Source: an uncultured Bacteroides sp.
GTDB lineage: Bacteria; Bacteroidota; Bacteroidia; Bacteroidales; Bacteroidaceae
Direction: 5' to 3'
Assembly: GCA_944322355.1 (NCBI GenBank)
Contig: CALUOT010000015.1
Span: 1-46,885, forward strand
DNA: 46,885 nt
Below the pieces are notes generated by a model that was not told the origin of the DNA, made no database searches, and was given only the letters and a program-made list of their open reading frames with translations. Of the stretch, positions 7,986 through 17,732 are shown one piece after another; within the stretch, counting starts at the first letter, position 1; the number at the start of each line of letters is the position of its first letter. A program made the translations under genes and the position numbers.

Positions 7986-9118
7986 AATCTTGTAGATACT
8001 TGTTTGACCATCATGGGTTTCCAAGTGGCAAAATCACCTGCAATGATGTGTTTGCGAGCTTCTCTTACCAACCATAGATAAAAAGCAAGATTGTGGACAG
8101 AAGCTATTTGCATGGCCAATAGTTCTTGGGCATGAAACAAATGCCTTAAATAAGCTTTACTGTATAAGGTATCCACATACGACGCCCCATCGGCTTCAAT
8201 CGGTGAAAAATCGTTCTCCCACTTTTTATTGCGCATGTTGATGATGCCTTCTTTGGTGAAGAGCATGCCGTTTCGTCCGTTTCGGGTGGGCATGACGCAA
8301 TCGAACATATCTACTCCCCGCTCGATGCCTTCCAATATATTTACCGGAGTTCCTACTCCCATCAAGTAGCGTGGCCGGTCTTTGGGTAGGATGCTATTGA
8401 CCAGTTCGATCATTTCATACATCTTTTCCACCGGTTCACCTACGGCCAGTCCGCCAATAGCATTCCCTTCGGCTTCTTTTGATGCGATGTATTCTGCCGA
8501 ACGAGTGCGTAAATCCCGATAGACACATCCTTGTACAATGGGAAATAAGGCTTGATGATATCCATATTTAGGTTCTGTTTCCTTGAAACGGGTGAGACAA
8601 CGGTCGAGCCATCGGTGGGTCAGTTCCATGGAAGTTTTAGCATAATCATAATCTGCATCTCCCGGTGTACATTCGTCAAAAGCCATCATGATGTCAGCGC
8701 CGATGGTGCGTTCGATGTCCATGACCCTTTCCGGTGTGAAGAAGTGTTTGCTCCCATCAATGTGAGAACGGAATTCAGCTCCTTCTTCTCGTAGTTTTCG
8801 GATGCCAGCCAATGAAAAGACCTGAAATCCGCCGCTATCGGTCAGCATCGGGCGGTCGAAGCCATTGAATTTGTGCAAACCGCCTGCTTTTTCCAGAACA
8901 TCTAATCCGGGACGCAGATAAAGATGATAAGTATTACCTAAAATGATTTGAGCCTTAATGTCTTCCTTCAACTCCTTCAGGTGTACGCCTTTTACCGTCC
9001 CTACCGTTCCTACGGGCATGAAGATAGGAGTCTCTATTTGTCCGTGGTCAGTGGTGATAAGACCTGCCCGGGCATTTGTCTTGCTATCTGTATATTGTAA
9101 CTCAAATTTCATGCTCAT
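7982..9118 (-). CDS. tgt: tRNA-guanine (queuine) transglycosylase, zinc-site cysteines missing
   Basis: A 378-residue TGT that exchanges guanine-34 for the preQ1 precursor in tRNAs with GUN anticodons. The catalytic regions are intact: LTDSGGFQVFSL (about 92-103), MMAFDECTP, GGLAVGEP, and FDCVMPTRNGRNG (272-284) with the nucleophile Asp. In E. coli TGT the zinc ligands lie in a CxCxxC segment followed by a His. Here the aligned positions read Gly311, Ser313 and Asp316, with only His342 (VHNL) conserved, so the structural zinc site appears lost. The start (M1 or M3) overlaps the 3' end of lon by 17 or 11 bp. It lies between lon and the LptF/G gene in one operon. Confidence 0.94.
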   Translation of the reverse strand: MSMKFELQYTDSKTNARAGLITTDHGQIETPIFMPVGTVGTVKGVHLKELKEDIKAQIILGNTYHLYLRPGLDVLEKAGGLHKFNGFDRPMLTDSGGFQVFSLAGIRKLREEGAEFRSHIDGSKHFFTPERVMDIERTIGADIMMAFDECTPGDADYDYAKTSMELTHRWLDRCLTRFKETEPKYGYHQALFPIVQGCVYRDLRTRSAEYIASKEAEGNAIGGLAVGEPVEKMYEMIELVNSILPKDRPRYLMGVGTPVNILEGIERGVDMFDCVMPTRNGRNGMLFTKEGIINMRNKKWENDFSPIEADGASYVDTLYSKAYLRHLFHAQELLAMQIASVHNLAFYLWLVREARKHIIAGDFATWKPMMVKQVSTRL

Positions 9119-11585
9119 CCTTGGTTGTAGTTTCTTTGGTTATGGTCAAATCGAGAGGCTCTGCCACCTTTTCATTGGTCAATGCAATAGACAATACTTC
9201 TTTGATGTCCTTTACATAATGGAAGGTGAGTCCTTTCAGATAAAGATCTTGTATCTCATCAATGTTTTTCCGGTTTTCTTCGCTTAAAATGATTTCTTTG
9301 ATACCGGCACGTTTAGCGGCTAAGATTTTTTCTTTAATGCCACCAACCGGAAGCACTTTCCCACGCAAGGTAATTTCACCCGTCATGGCCAGGTTAGCTT
9401 TGACTTTGCGTTGGGTGAAAGCCGATGCCAAAGAAGTCACCATGGTAATACCTGCTGAAGGCCCGTCTTTGGGGATGGCTCCTTCGGGTACATGGATGTG
9501 TACATTCCAATTTTCGAAGATCTCTTCTTTCAAGTTCAGTAAAGAAGCATGGGCTTTGATATATTCCAAAGCCAGCATAGCTGATTCTTTCATCACATCG
9601 CCCAAATTACCTGTCAAAGTCAGTCGCCCTCCTTTACCTCGGCTCAGGCTGGTTTCTACAAATAATATCTCACCCCCTACGGCCGTCCAGGCCAACCCGG
9701 TCACTACCCCTGCATATTCATTGCCTTGATATTTGTCACGGCTATATTCGCTCACTCCCAGATAGTCGTATAGATTTTCCGGCTTGATGTCGGTCTTTTC
9801 CAAATACCCATCTGTGGCATATTGGCGTGCAATCTTGCGAAGAATCTTTCCGATTTTCTTTTCCAATTCGCGGACACCGCTTTCGCGGGTATACGATTCA
9901 ATGATGGTCTCCAGTGTTTGTTTGGAGAACTTGATGTCGTTCTTCTTTAGTCCATTGTTTTCCAACTCTTTCGGCACCAGATGGCGACGGGCGATTTCTA
10001 TTTTTTCTTCCGTAATATAACCGCTGACTTCAATCAGTTCCATGCGATCGAGCAAAGGACCGGGGATGGTATTCAGATTGTTGGCCGTGGCAATGAACAT
10101 AACCTTGGATAAGTCATAGTCTACATCCAGGAAGTTATCATGAAAAGCCGTATTTTGTTCGGGATCGAGTACTTCGAGCAAAGCCGAAGATGGGTCACCT
10201 TGCCGATCGGCACTGACTTTGTCTATCTCATCGAGAATGAATACCGGGTTGGAAGAGCCTGCTTTAATAATGTTTTTAATGATACGCCCAGGCATTGCGC
10301 CGATGTAAGTGCGGCGATGTCCGCGAATTTCGGCTTCATCGTGTAAGCCTCCCAACGACATACGGACGTATTTACGCTTTAAGGCCGTGGCTATGGAGCG
10401 TCCCAATGAGGTCTTTCCTACACCCGGAGGGCCATATAGGCAGATGATGGGCGACTTCATGTCGTTTTTCAGTTTCAACACAGCTAAATGCTCCAAGATG
10501 CGCTCTTTCACTTTCTCCAATCCATAATGGTCTTTGTTCAATATCTTCTCAGCATTCTTTAAGTTCAGGTTGTCCGTCGTATAAACTCCCCACGGAAGAC
10601 TGAGCATCGTTTGCAGATAGTTTAATTGCGTACTATAGTCGGGAGACTGCGAATGGGTGCGTTCCAACTTATCTACTTCTTTGAGGAAAGTAGCTTTCAC
10701 TTCGTCGCTCCACTTGATGGTCTCTGCCTTTTTTCGCATTTCTGCAATTTCCTGTTCTTGTGTACTTCCACCCAATTCATCTTGGATGGTTTTCATTTGT
10801 TGTTGCAGAAAGTATTCACGTTGTTGCTGATCTATGTCTTCTCTGGCGCGCATTTGGATGGCTTCTTTGATTTCGGCCAGTTGTACCTCCCTGTTCAGTT
10901 TTTCCAGCAAACGATAGGTTCGTTTGCGCATGGAGCTGATGCCCAGCAACTCAATTTTTTCGTCTTTCTTCAACGGTAGGTTAGAGCAGATGAAGTTAAT
11001 CAGAAAAATCGGGTTGGTAATATTTTTGATAGCAAATGTCGAATCCTGCGGGAAACTTTCGGAGGTGTGTATGTAACGTACCGTGATGTCTTTACATGCT
11101 TCGACTGATGCCAAGAATTCTTTGTCATCCTTGGCCGGGATTTCATCTTTGAGTGGGGTTACTCGTCCTTTCAGATAGGGAAGGGTATCGGTGATTTCTT
11201 CGAGCCGCATTCTCCGGATGCCCTGAAGGATGACGGTAGTCGTCTGATCAGGCATTTCCAATACGCGGATAATCCGTGCTATGGTACCTATATGATGCAG
11301 GTCTTCATAAAGGGGGCTTTCCGTCTCTGGCATTTTTTGGCAGACGATAGCTATGTATAGATTCTTTTTTTCGGCTTCATGTACTAATTTGAGGGATGAA
11401 TTTCGTCCTACGGATATGGGCATGAAGACGCCCGGAAATAGTACTAAATTACGCAAAGGAAGTACCGGCAAAATATCATCCACTTTGATGTCCATCAGTT
11501 GTTCTTCATTTCCTTCGAAATCGGCAATTACTGAAAAAGTGTTTCCACTCTGTGGTTCGTCGGTCATATAAAATCTTTTCTTCAT
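9102..11585 (-). CDS. lon: ATP-dependent protease Lon
   Basis: An 827-residue LonA protease that degrades misfolded and regulatory proteins in the cytoplasm. The order is an N-terminal substrate domain ([14 protein letters not shown] near residue 40), a coiled-coil-like middle, an AAA+ module with Walker [10 protein letters not shown] near residue 390, and a C-terminal protease domain with the catalytic serine in PKDGPSAG near residue 710. A short acidic and Thr/Lys-rich tail extends past the protease domain. It is the first gene of the lon-tgt-lptF/G unit and has its own promoter and a hairpin leader. Confidence 0.96.
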   Translation of the reverse strand: MKKRFYMTDEPQSGNTFSVIADFEGNEEQLMDIKVDDILPVLPLRNLVLFPGVFMPISVGRNSSLKLVHEAEKKNLYIAIVCQKMPETESPLYEDLHHIGTIARIIRVLEMPDQTTTVILQGIRRMRLEEITDTLPYLKGRVTPLKDEIPAKDDKEFLASVEACKDITVRYIHTSESFPQDSTFAIKNITNPIFLINFICSNLPLKKDEKIELLGISSMRKRTYRLLEKLNREVQLAEIKEAIQMRAREDIDQQQREYFLQQQMKTIQDELGGSTQEQEIAEMRKKAETIKWSDEVKATFLKEVDKLERTHSQSPDYSTQLNYLQTMLSLPWGVYTTDNLNLKNAEKILNKDHYGLEKVKERILEHLAVLKLKNDMKSPIICLYGPPGVGKTSLGRSIATALKRKYVRMSLGGLHDEAEIRGHRRTYIGAMPGRIIKNIIKAGSSNPVFILDEIDKVSADRQGDPSSALLEVLDPEQNTAFHDNFLDVDYDLSKVMFIATANNLNTIPGPLLDRMELIEVSGYITEEKIEIARRHLVPKELENNGLKKNDIKFSKQTLETIIESYTRESGVRELEKKIGKILRKIARQYATDGYLEKTDIKPENLYDYLGVSEYSRDKYQGNEYAGVVTGLAWTAVGGEILFVETSLSRGKGGRLTLTGNLGDVMKESAMLALEYIKAHASLLNLKEEIFENWNVHIHVPEGAIPKDGPSAGITMVTSLASAFTQRKVKANLAMTGEITLRGKVLPVGGIKEKILAAKRAGIKEIILSEENRKNIDEIQDLYLKGLTFHYVKDIKEVLSIALTNEKVAEPLDLTITKETTTKDEHEI

Positions 11586-11602
11586 TTTGTTGTTGTTTTG
11601 GG

Positions 11603-11643
11603 CGAGCCCTAACCATAAGGCTCGTAAAGCAGGCGCAAAGTTA
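11603..11643 (-). promoter_or_regulatory. lon promoter and leader hairpin
   Basis: On the minus strand TAACTTTG (11643-11636) matches the -7 consensus; a good -33 element is not seen. Directly in the expected leader, CGAGCC (11624-11619 on the minus strand) pairs with GGCTCG (11608-11603), a 6-bp hairpin about 20 bases before the start codon. Confidence 0.5.
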
Positions 11644-11730
11644 CGCTATTTCTTTGTATATATTAAACTCCCATTCTTTAAAAAGACAAAAAACTTATTC
11701 TTTTTCCGTTTTATTCTACAGGCTATTCGC

Positions 11731-11738
11731 TATTTTTG
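11731..11738 (+). promoter_or_regulatory. -7 element of the TrmN6-like gene
   Basis: TATTTTTG fits TAnnTTTG and lies 23 bp before the ATG at 11762. The -33 region is T-rich without a clear TTTG. Confidence 0.45.
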
Positions 11739-11761
11739 CCGGGTTAAGTAACGAATCCGAT

Positions 11762-12469
11762 ATGGCCGATTTTTCATTTACGTTTAAACAATTTACTGTA
11801 TACCAAAGCCGGTGTGCCATGAAGGTGGGCACCGATGGGGTGTTGCTGGGAGCGTGGACTCCGGTGGAAGGAGCACGTACGGCACTTGATGTGGGTACCG
11901 GCACGGGATTGATTGCTCTGCAATTGGCTCAACGCCATGCGGAGCTTCGCATTGAGGCATTGGACATTGATTCGGATGCTGCCTCACAGGCTCAGGAGAA
12001 CATCGCGTCTTCTCCCTGGGGTGATCGTATCCATGTAGCGTGTATGGATTTCTGCCAATTTCATTCGACGGAAAACTTTGACCTTATAGTTTCCAATCCT
12101 CCTTATTTTGTCAATGCGTTAAAATGTCCCGATGCTGCACGAAACCGGGCCCGTCATGCGGAAGGTCTGAATTATGACACGCTTTTTCAGCATGCCTCCA
12201 GATTATTGGTTTCAGAAGGGAAGATGAGTGTGATTGTGCCTTGTGAGGTGGAAGACAGGGTGATGGATGCGGCGTGGATGCAGGGCTTGTATCCCCAGCG
12301 TATCACTCGGGTGTGTACTAAGGTCGGCAAACCACCTCGAAGACTTTTGATGACGTTTGGGAAAAAAATGGGCTTTGTGGAGGAAGATGTCCTTTACATC
12401 TGCGGGGCCGATGGAGCTTATTCGGAAGCGTATAAAGAGTTGACGCGCGATTTTTATCTGAAGTTTTGA
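11762..12469 (+). CDS. tRNA1(Val) adenine-37 N6-methyltransferase-like (YfiC/TrmN6)
   Basis: A 235-residue class I SAM-dependent methyltransferase. The SAM-binding loop DVGTGTGLIALQLAQR is near residues 40-55, and the catalytic N6-adenine motif NPPYF lies around residue 108. The N-terminal segment FTFKQFTVYQSRCAMKVGTDG is typical of the YfiC family. The start at MADFSF is chosen because the frame upstream is non-family sequence and contains the promoter. The gene is alone, facing glyA across a hairpin. Confidence 0.85.
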   Translation: MADFSFTFKQFTVYQSRCAMKVGTDGVLLGAWTPVEGARTALDVGTGTGLIALQLAQRHAELRIEALDIDSDAASQAQENIASSPWGDRIHVACMDFCQFHSTENFDLIVSNPPYFVNALKCPDAARNRARHAEGLNYDTLFQHASRLLVSEGKMSVIVPCEVEDRVMDAAWMQGLYPQRITRVCTKVGKPPRRLLMTFGKKMGFVEEDVLYICGADGAYSEAYKELTRDFYLKF

Positions 12470-12470
12470 A

Positions 12471-12525
12471 GAAAAAATTATCCCGGATTTGTGTAAGGGA
12501 GAAGCCTCACACATCCGGGATATAG
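12471..12525 (-). terminator. glyA terminator
   Basis: TATCCCGGAT (12479-12488) pairs with ATCCGGGATA (12513-12522), with further TGTG/CACA pairing inside. On the minus strand the stem is followed by a run of six T, so it should terminate glyA; on the plus strand there is no T-run. Confidence 0.75.
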
Positions 12526-12546
12526 CAAATAAATTATATATTTGAA

Positions 12547-13827
12547 TTAATAAGCAAACAAGGGATATTTCTCCATTGTCTGGTTGACACGTGCACGTAC
12601 ATCGGCTATCACTTGTTCGTTATCCACATTCGAGAGTACCGTTTCTATCATCTCGGCAATCTCCAACATCAAGTTTTCTTTGGCACCACGGGTGGTGATG
12701 GCAGGCGTTCCCAAACGAATGCCTGATGTCTGGAAGGCTGAACGGGTGTCAAAGGGCACCATGTTCTTGTTTACGGTGATGTCGGCCGATACCAATGCCT
12801 TTTCAGCTACCTTACCCGTGAGGTCGGGATACTTGGTGCGCAAGTCTACTAGCATCGAGTGATTGTCCGTCCCGCCGGATACGATGGTAAATCCACGATC
12901 TATCAAGGCCTGAGCCAGTGTGGCAGCATTTTTCTTCACCTGCATGGCGTACTCTTTCCATTCAGGTTGTAGTATCTCGTTGAATGCTACGGCTTTGGCT
13001 GCAATGACATGCTCCAAGGGACCTCCCTGTATGCCGGGGAATACCGCCGAGTCGAGCAGTTGGGACATCATCTTGATTTCGCCTTTGGGCGTCTTCTTAC
13101 CCCAGGGATTGGGGAAGTCTTTGCCCATCAGTATGATACCTCCACGAGGGCCACGCAGAGTCTTATGGGTAGTGGAGGTGACAATGTGGGCATATTTCAC
13201 CGGGTTGTCCAGCAAGCCGGCAGCTATGAGTCCGGCCGGATGAGCCATATCAATCATCAGGATAGCACCTACCTTATCAGCTATCTCACGCATGCGTTTG
13301 TAGTCCCATTCACGTGAGTAAGCCGAGCCTCCACCGATGATGAGCTTCGGCTGTTCGCGCAGAGCTATTTCTTCCATTTGGTCGTAGTCCACCCGTCCCG
13401 TTTCCTTGTTCAGGTTATATTCGCAGGGATGGTAGATGATGCCCGAAGTGTTCACAGACGAGCCGTGAGAGAGGTGTCCGCCATGTGCCAGGTTCAATCC
13501 CATGAACTTATCGCCGGGATTGAGCACGGCCAGGAATACCGCAGCATTGGCTTGTGCGCCCGAGTGGGGTTGTACGTTAGCCCATTCGGCATCAAAGATT
13601 TTTTTGATGCGCTCTATAGCCAGTTGCTCGCTTTGATCCACCACTTCGCATCCGCCATAATATCGCTTGCCCGGATATCCCTCGGCGTATTTGTTGGTAA
13701 GGCAAGAGCCCATGGCCTGCATGACCTCGTCGCTAACAAAATTTTCAGAAGCAATCAGTTCAATGCCTTTAAGTTGGCGTTGATGTTCTTTTTCGATGAT
13801 GTCGAAAATCAAATCGTCTCTTTTCAT
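12547..13827 (-). CDS. glyA: Serine hydroxymethyltransferase
   Basis: A 426-residue PLP enzyme that interconverts serine and glycine with tetrahydrofolate, supplying one-carbon units. The PLP-lysine motif [14 protein letters not shown] and the substrate region [15 protein letters not shown] are intact. The start at MKRDDLIFD matches the family N-terminus; the frame continues upstream to 13935 but overlaps the promoter. It is followed by its own terminator. Confidence 0.96.
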   Translation of the reverse strand: MKRDDLIFDIIEKEHQRQLKGIELIASENFVSDEVMQAMGSCLTNKYAEGYPGKRYYGGCEVVDQSEQLAIERIKKIFDAEWANVQPHSGAQANAAVFLAVLNPGDKFMGLNLAHGGHLSHGSSVNTSGIIYHPCEYNLNKETGRVDYDQMEEIALREQPKLIIGGGSAYSREWDYKRMREIADKVGAILMIDMAHPAGLIAAGLLDNPVKYAHIVTSTTHKTLRGPRGGIILMGKDFPNPWGKKTPKGEIKMMSQLLDSAVFPGIQGGPLEHVIAAKAVAFNEILQPEWKEYAMQVKKNAATLAQALIDRGFTIVSGGTDNHSMLVDLRTKYPDLTGKVAEKALVSADITVNKNMVPFDTRSAFQTSGIRLGTPAITTRGAKENLMLEIAEMIETVLSNVDNEQVIADVRARVNQTMEKYPLFAY

Positions 13828-13881
13828 GCAATTAAGTATATATAAGTTAAGTTTGTTCGTCCTTTGTTCGGATACGCCTCG

Positions 13882-13889
13882 CAAATGTA
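13882..13889 (-). promoter_or_regulatory. -7 element of glyA
   Basis: On the minus strand TACATTTG (13889-13882) matches TAnnTTTG, 54 bp before the start codon. The -33 region is T-rich but lacks a clear TTTG. Confidence 0.45.
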
Positions 13890-13921
13890 AGGGAAATAAA
13901 TGAAAAAACGGCTTTCTGGTC

Positions 13922-14686
13922 CTAAAAAAACACACCCAGCGAGAAACTTAATACATTATCCCGCCGGTGAAAGCGGATTTCTCTGTCTGGAAGACCTTCG
14001 CCGGTAGGGGGAGTCGCTTCGGGTAGGGTGTAAGTGATTTTCTTCGATATGTTGTGCAAACCGATGTCATATCGGAAATCGAAGAAGATACGTGAGATAT
14101 TGACTGACACGCCCACCGTAAGGTTTAGATTGAGCGGATAGAGCTCTTCATGAATGTTGTCCAGGTTGAAGTTTTCGAAAGTAACTTCGCTCTTCTTGTC
14201 CCAAATGTACCTAAACTTGGGTCCCATGAAGATGGCCAGTCCATAAGGGCCTTCCTTGATGATATGGTATCCGTAGATTACGGGGATGTCAATACTATGT
14301 ATGGAGGAGGTGATGCCAGCCTCTTGCGGAGGCACGTCCTCTTCCATACTTTCAATAGGAGGCCTCATAAAGGTGATGTTGCATCGGTTGATGGTGTATG
14401 AGATTTCGGGTTGGAGAAAGTGCCGTTCGAAGTTGATGCGCATGAAGAAGGAGGCAAAGTATCCTATTTTATAGTTGTTTTGTACTTCGTCAATGCGTTC
14501 TCCGTTGATGCTGAAGTCTGACACGAGGAAGAGTGAGGCTGTAAACCCACCTTTGAATCCGAAGTTTACCACGTGTTGGGGTTCTCCTGAAGCAATACTG
14601 TCTGTGTACAAGCGTGTATGCCCTTCCAACGGAATGGAGAGGCTGAGCAACATGCACCAGATGAGGAGAGCCTTTGTTCGCATCAT
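13922..14686 (-). CDS. PorT-like outer-membrane beta-barrel protein
   Basis: A 254-residue protein with a signal peptide ([19 protein letters not shown]) and alternating hydrophobic strands including [14 protein letters not shown] and a C-terminal LSFSLGVFF, ending in Phe as barrel proteins do. It resembles the PorT/OMP beta-barrel family of Bacteroidetes; the founding Porphyromonas PorT is needed for type IX secretion, but most relatives have no known role. The start at 14686 shares one base with the stop of the flavin reductase gene (TAATG), indicating coupling within the pyrB-pyrI-flavin reductase unit. Confidence 0.7.
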   Translation of the reverse strand: MMRTKALLIWCMLLSLSIPLEGHTRLYTDSIASGEPQHVVNFGFKGGFTASLFLVSDFSINGERIDEVQNNYKIGYFASFFMRINFERHFLQPEISYTINRCNITFMRPPIESMEEDVPPQEAGITSSIHSIDIPVIYGYHIIKEGPYGLAIFMGPKFRYIWDKKSEVTFENFNLDNIHEELYPLNLNLTVGVSVNISRIFFDFRYDIGLHNISKKITYTLPEATPPTGEGLPDREIRFHRRDNVLSFSLGVFF

Positions 14687-15255
14687 TATTTCTTTTTCTT
14701 TTCGACCGACCAACCAAATTTCCCGATTTTCTCTCCCAACTCGTAGTATCCTCCATGCACGTACACCAGTGGATTGGTCTCAGCCAATTCCAGTTTGCCC
14801 GTATCGGGGTTGAGGTGGCTGGTCTCGGCACGTATGTTCACTACGTCGGCTATGAACATGTCGTGCGAGCCCAGTGAGAGGATTTCCTTGACGCGACACT
14901 CGATACACAAGGGTGACTCTTCGATTAAGGGGGCTTGTACCACGGAGCATTTGCCGGAGGTGAGACCTGTCTCTTCAAACTTCTTATAGTCACGCCCAGA
15001 GCGTACGCCACACCAGTCGGTAGCTCGTGCCATGTCGCTGGTGGTGAGGTTGATGACGAACTCCATGTGGCGCCGAATGATGTCGTACGAGTGTCGTTCG
15101 GGGCGAACGGAGATGTAACACATGGGTGGATTGGTGCACAAAGTGCCTGTCCAGGCCACGGTGAGCAGGTTGTATTCTTCGGGCGTGCTTCCGCAACTCA
15201 CAAGTACGGCGGGTAAGGGATAAATCAAGGTGCCTGGTTTCCAGTCTTCTTTCAT
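14686..15255 (-). CDS. Flavin reductase-like domain protein
   Basis: A 189-residue FMN-binding split-barrel protein of the flavin reductase-like family. Visible signatures are the N-terminal PLPAVLVSCG and a central SVRPERHSYDIIRRHMEFVINL, followed by a Lys-rich end. Such proteins bind FMN and reduce it or act as oxidoreductases on unknown substrates. It lies 30 bp downstream of pyrI and overlaps the next gene by one base; no link to pyrimidine synthesis is obvious from sequence. Confidence 0.85.
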   Translation of the reverse strand: MKEDWKPGTLIYPLPAVLVSCGSTPEEYNLLTVAWTGTLCTNPPMCYISVRPERHSYDIIRRHMEFVINLTTSDMARATDWCGVRSGRDYKKFEETGLTSGKCSVVQAPLIEESPLCIECRVKEILSLGSHDMFIADVVNIRAETSHLNPDTGKLELAETNPLVYVHGGYYELGEKIGKFGWSVEKKKK

Positions 15256-15285
15256 TTTTTCTCTTATTTTATGACCGATTTCCCG

Positions 15286-15780
15286 TTAGAGGATTACGAT
15301 GTTTTCGCGCGTTTGTTCCTTTTCGCAATAATGGCACTTGATGATGCACCGATCTTTGTCTATCACGTGGAAACGGGTAGGCATTGGTTCGTTGTTGGTG
15401 ATGCACTTCGGATTGGCACATTTTACCAGCCCGTTCAGTTCGTCGGGGAGTCGTACTTCGCGCTTTTCTACCACCTCATAATTGCGGATGATGTTCAGCT
15501 TTACATTGGGGGCCACTACGGCTATACGGTTTATTTCATCATCACAAAAGAATTTGTCGGCTATCTTGATGATGCCCTTCTTGCCCAGCTTCTTGCTATG
15601 GAGGTTAAAGCCGATGGTGATGTTGTTGCTCATGTGTTCGAGACCGAGCAGGGTCACCACGGTGAATAGTTTCTCAGAAGGTATGTGGTCGATGACTGTC
15701 CCGTTCTCCAGTGCAGCCACCTGTAGCTCTTTTTTGTTGCTCATTGCTTTGTTTTTTATGCTTGATTCTACGTTCTTCAT
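15286..15780 (-). CDS. pyrI: Aspartate carbamoyltransferase regulatory subunit
   Basis: The regulatory chain of ATCase, which binds nucleotides and links catalytic trimers. The allosteric domain begins near [19 protein letters not shown] and the C-terminal zinc domain has its four cysteines (KCANPKC and CxxxxCHYC patterns). With the ATG at 15780, which overlaps the pyrB stop as ATGA, the product is 164 residues; an internal Met (MSNKKELQ, 15744) would give 152, closer to the usual length. The overlap favours the first start but the second is possible. Confidence 0.94.
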   Translation of the reverse strand: MKNVESSIKNKAMSNKKELQVAALENGTVIDHIPSEKLFTVVTLLGLEHMSNNITIGFNLHSKKLGKKGIIKIADKFFCDDEINRIAVVAPNVKLNIIRNYEVVEKREVRLPDELNGLVKCANPKCITNNEPMPTRFHVIDKDRCIIKCHYCEKEQTRENIVIL

Positions 15781-16712
15781 TTTTCATTTCTCACGTCTTC
15801 CAGGGTGATGCCCAATACGTCGCACAGGATGGCTTCGCGGGCATAGAGTCCGTTTTGGGCTTGTTGGAAGTAGTAGGCTTTGGGGCTGTCGTCCACGTTG
15901 TAGGCTATTTCATTCACCCGGGGTAGCGGATGCAGGATGCGCAGGTTGGGGCGTGTGTGCTCCAGCATCTTTTCACGTAGGATGTATACGTTCTTCACCC
16001 GTTCGTACTCCATCAGGTCGGTGAAGCGTTCACGTTGTACGCGGGTCATGTAGAGGATGTCGGCATCGGCTATGGTTTCCTCGGTGAAATCGGTGTGTTC
16101 CACATACTTAATATCGTGCTCCCGACAATAAAGTTTATACTCTTCGGGCATCTTCAGTTCTTGGGGGGCGATGAAGTGAAATGTGGGGTTGAAGTGGCGC
16201 ATGGCCATCAGCAGGGAGTGGACGGTGCGTCCGTACTTCAGGTCGCCTACGAGGAAGATGTTGAGATTCTCCAGTGTGCCTTGTGTCTTGTAGATGGAGT
16301 AGAGGTCGAGCATCGTCTGTGAAGGGTGTTGGTTGGCTCCGTCTCCGGCGTTGACGATGGGTACGGAAGTCACTTCGCTGGCATAGCGTGCGGCTCCCTC
16401 CAAATAGTGGCGCATCACGATGATGTCTGCATAGTTGCTTACCATTTTGATGGTATCTTTCAGCGTTTCGCCCTTAGAGGAACTGGTGGCTTTGGGGTCG
16501 CTGAATCCGATGACCCGTGCGCCCAGTCGGTTGGCCGCAGTCTCGAAACTGAGCCGTGTGCGGGTCGAAGGCTCGAAAAATAGGGTTGCCACCACCTTCC
16601 CGTCCAGCAAGTGCCGGTTGGGTCGTTCTTCAAATAGCTTTGCCATCTCAATCAGGTAGAGTATCTTTTCTCTGGAGTGTTCGGCAATCGTTACTAAACT
16701 TCTGTTTTCCAT
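15777..16712 (-). CDS. pyrB: Aspartate carbamoyltransferase catalytic subunit
   Basis: A 311-residue catalytic chain forming carbamoyl-aspartate, the first committed step of pyrimidine synthesis. The carbamoyl-phosphate motif [15 protein letters not shown] and the downstream RVQRERF and HPLPRVNEI segments are intact. The start [12 protein letters not shown] is used because it follows the promoter at a normal distance; a longer frame to 16775 overlaps the -33/-7 region. It is the first gene of pyrB-pyrI-flavin reductase-PorT-like. Confidence 0.96.
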   Translation of the reverse strand: MENRSLVTIAEHSREKILYLIEMAKLFEERPNRHLLDGKVVATLFFEPSTRTRLSFETAANRLGARVIGFSDPKATSSSKGETLKDTIKMVSNYADIIVMRHYLEGAARYASEVTSVPIVNAGDGANQHPSQTMLDLYSIYKTQGTLENLNIFLVGDLKYGRTVHSLLMAMRHFNPTFHFIAPQELKMPEEYKLYCREHDIKYVEHTDFTEETIADADILYMTRVQRERFTDLMEYERVKNVYILREKMLEHTRPNLRILHPLPRVNEIAYNVDDSPKAYYFQQAQNGLYAREAILCDVLGITLEDVRNEK

Positions 16713-16744
16713 ATCGTTGATGTTCTTTATATTTTTCGAGAGTG

Positions 16745-16776
16745 TAAAGTTAGCTGTTTTCTGTCTATTCTCCAAA
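16745..16776 (-). promoter_or_regulatory. pyrB promoter
   Basis: On the minus strand TTTG (16776-16773), 20 bp, then TAACTTTA (16752-16745), one mismatch to TAnnTTTG. The start codon is 32 bp downstream. Confidence 0.65.
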
Positions 16777-17102
16777 TGTTTTTTGAGGCAATGGCTTCTG
16801 TTTTTTAACGTGAACTCGACATGAAAGACATGAATCTATCCCTCTTCACTATCTTGGCATCGTCTCTAAGGCTTAGACAGGTTTACTCTAAGGCTTAGAG
16901 CCATTCACTCCAAGGCTTAGAGAGATTCACTCTAAGGCTTAGAGCCATTTGCTTCAAGGTTTAGAGATAAAGCCAAGATAATGAGGAAGCAGCACGAAGG
17001 GGGCATGAAGGGGGCACATCCGTGGCGAGGACGCGGCTTCGACGGGGGAGTGTGGAACTCATCAATTTCGGAGAATCCGTTTACCTTTTCGTTTTTTTTG
17101 CC
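16777..17102. other. Gene-free region between divergent pyrB and the YigZ-type gene
   Basis: About 325 bp between the two promoters hold the 22-bp array at 16864-16966 and no credible gene. The G-rich stretch 16990-17060 shows nothing recognisable. Confidence 0.6.
16864..16966. repeat. 22-bp-period palindromic array C (five units)
   Basis: Five units start at 16864, 16886, 16908, 16930 and 16952, exactly 22 bp apart. Each carries the palindrome CTCTAAGGCTTAGAG or a close variant, followed by about 7 less conserved bases (often CCATTCA or AGATTCA). The first and last units are the most diverged. Confidence 0.9.
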
Positions 17103-17110
17103 TAACTTTG
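17080..17110 (+). promoter_or_regulatory. Promoter immediately before the YigZ-type start codon
   Basis: TTTA (17080-17083), 19 bp, then TAACTTTG (17103-17110), a match to the Bacteroides consensus. Only five bases separate the -7 box from the ATG at 17116, so the transcript should be leaderless or nearly so. Confidence 0.6.
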
Positions 17111-17115
17111 CCCGC

Positions 17116-17712
17116 ATGAATACGGATGTTTATAAAACCATTGCCGCCCCGGCCGAGGGGATTTATACCGAAAAGCGTAGTAAGTTCATAGCCATTGCCC
17201 TGCCGGTGCGTTCGCTGGAGGAGGTCAAAGCCTATCTGGAGGAATACCAGAAGCGTTATTACGATGCCCGCCACGTGTGCTATGCCTACATGCTGGGGCC
17301 TGCTTGCGAGGACTTCCGGGCGAACGACAATGGTGAACCTTCGGGCACGGCCGGCAAACCTATCCTGGGGCAAATCCGGTCCAATGGCCTGACTGACATT
17401 CTGGTGATTGTGGTGCGTTATTTCGGCGGTATCAAGTTGGGTACGAGTGGGCTGATCGTGGCTTATAAGTCGGCTGCAGCCGAAGCCTTGTCCGTGGCGC
17501 AGGTCATTGAGAAGACGGTAGACGAAGAGGTGAGTTTCTGGTTTGAATATCCGTTTATGAACGACGTGATGCGGGTGGTGAAGGAAGAAGAACCCGCCAT
17601 CGTTTCGCAAGGGTATGAGACGGATTGCCGCATGACGTTGCGCATCCGCCGCTCGTTGATGCCTCGTCTGCGTGCCCGGTTGGAGAAAATAGATACCCTT
17701 CGGTTTGATTAA
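17116..17712 (+). CDS. YigZ/IMPACT-family protein
   Basis: A 198-residue protein with the N-terminal IMPACT/UPF0029 domain: PDARH-like YDARHVCYAYMLG (about 51-63), NDNGEPSGTAGKPIL and VVRYFGGIKLGTSGL, followed by a C-terminal ferredoxin-like domain. The family is thought to act in translation regulation or proteolysis, without firm biochemistry in bacteria. The start at 17116 is the only Met compatible with the family N-terminus. The following gene starts 20 bp after the stop, so they probably form an operon. Confidence 0.9.
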   Translation: MNTDVYKTIAAPAEGIYTEKRSKFIAIALPVRSLEEVKAYLEEYQKRYYDARHVCYAYMLGPACEDFRANDNGEPSGTAGKPILGQIRSNGLTDILVIVVRYFGGIKLGTSGLIVAYKSAAAEALSVAQVIEKTVDEEVSFWFEYPFMNDVMRVVKEEEPAIVSQGYETDCRMTLRIRRSLMPRLRARLEKIDTLRFD

Positions 17713-17732
17713 ATATATAGGTAATATAGTAT

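Noticed and set aside
16864-16966. CRISPR array
   Set aside because: The 22-bp period is far too short for repeat plus spacer, there are no unique ~30-bp spacers, and no cas gene is present.
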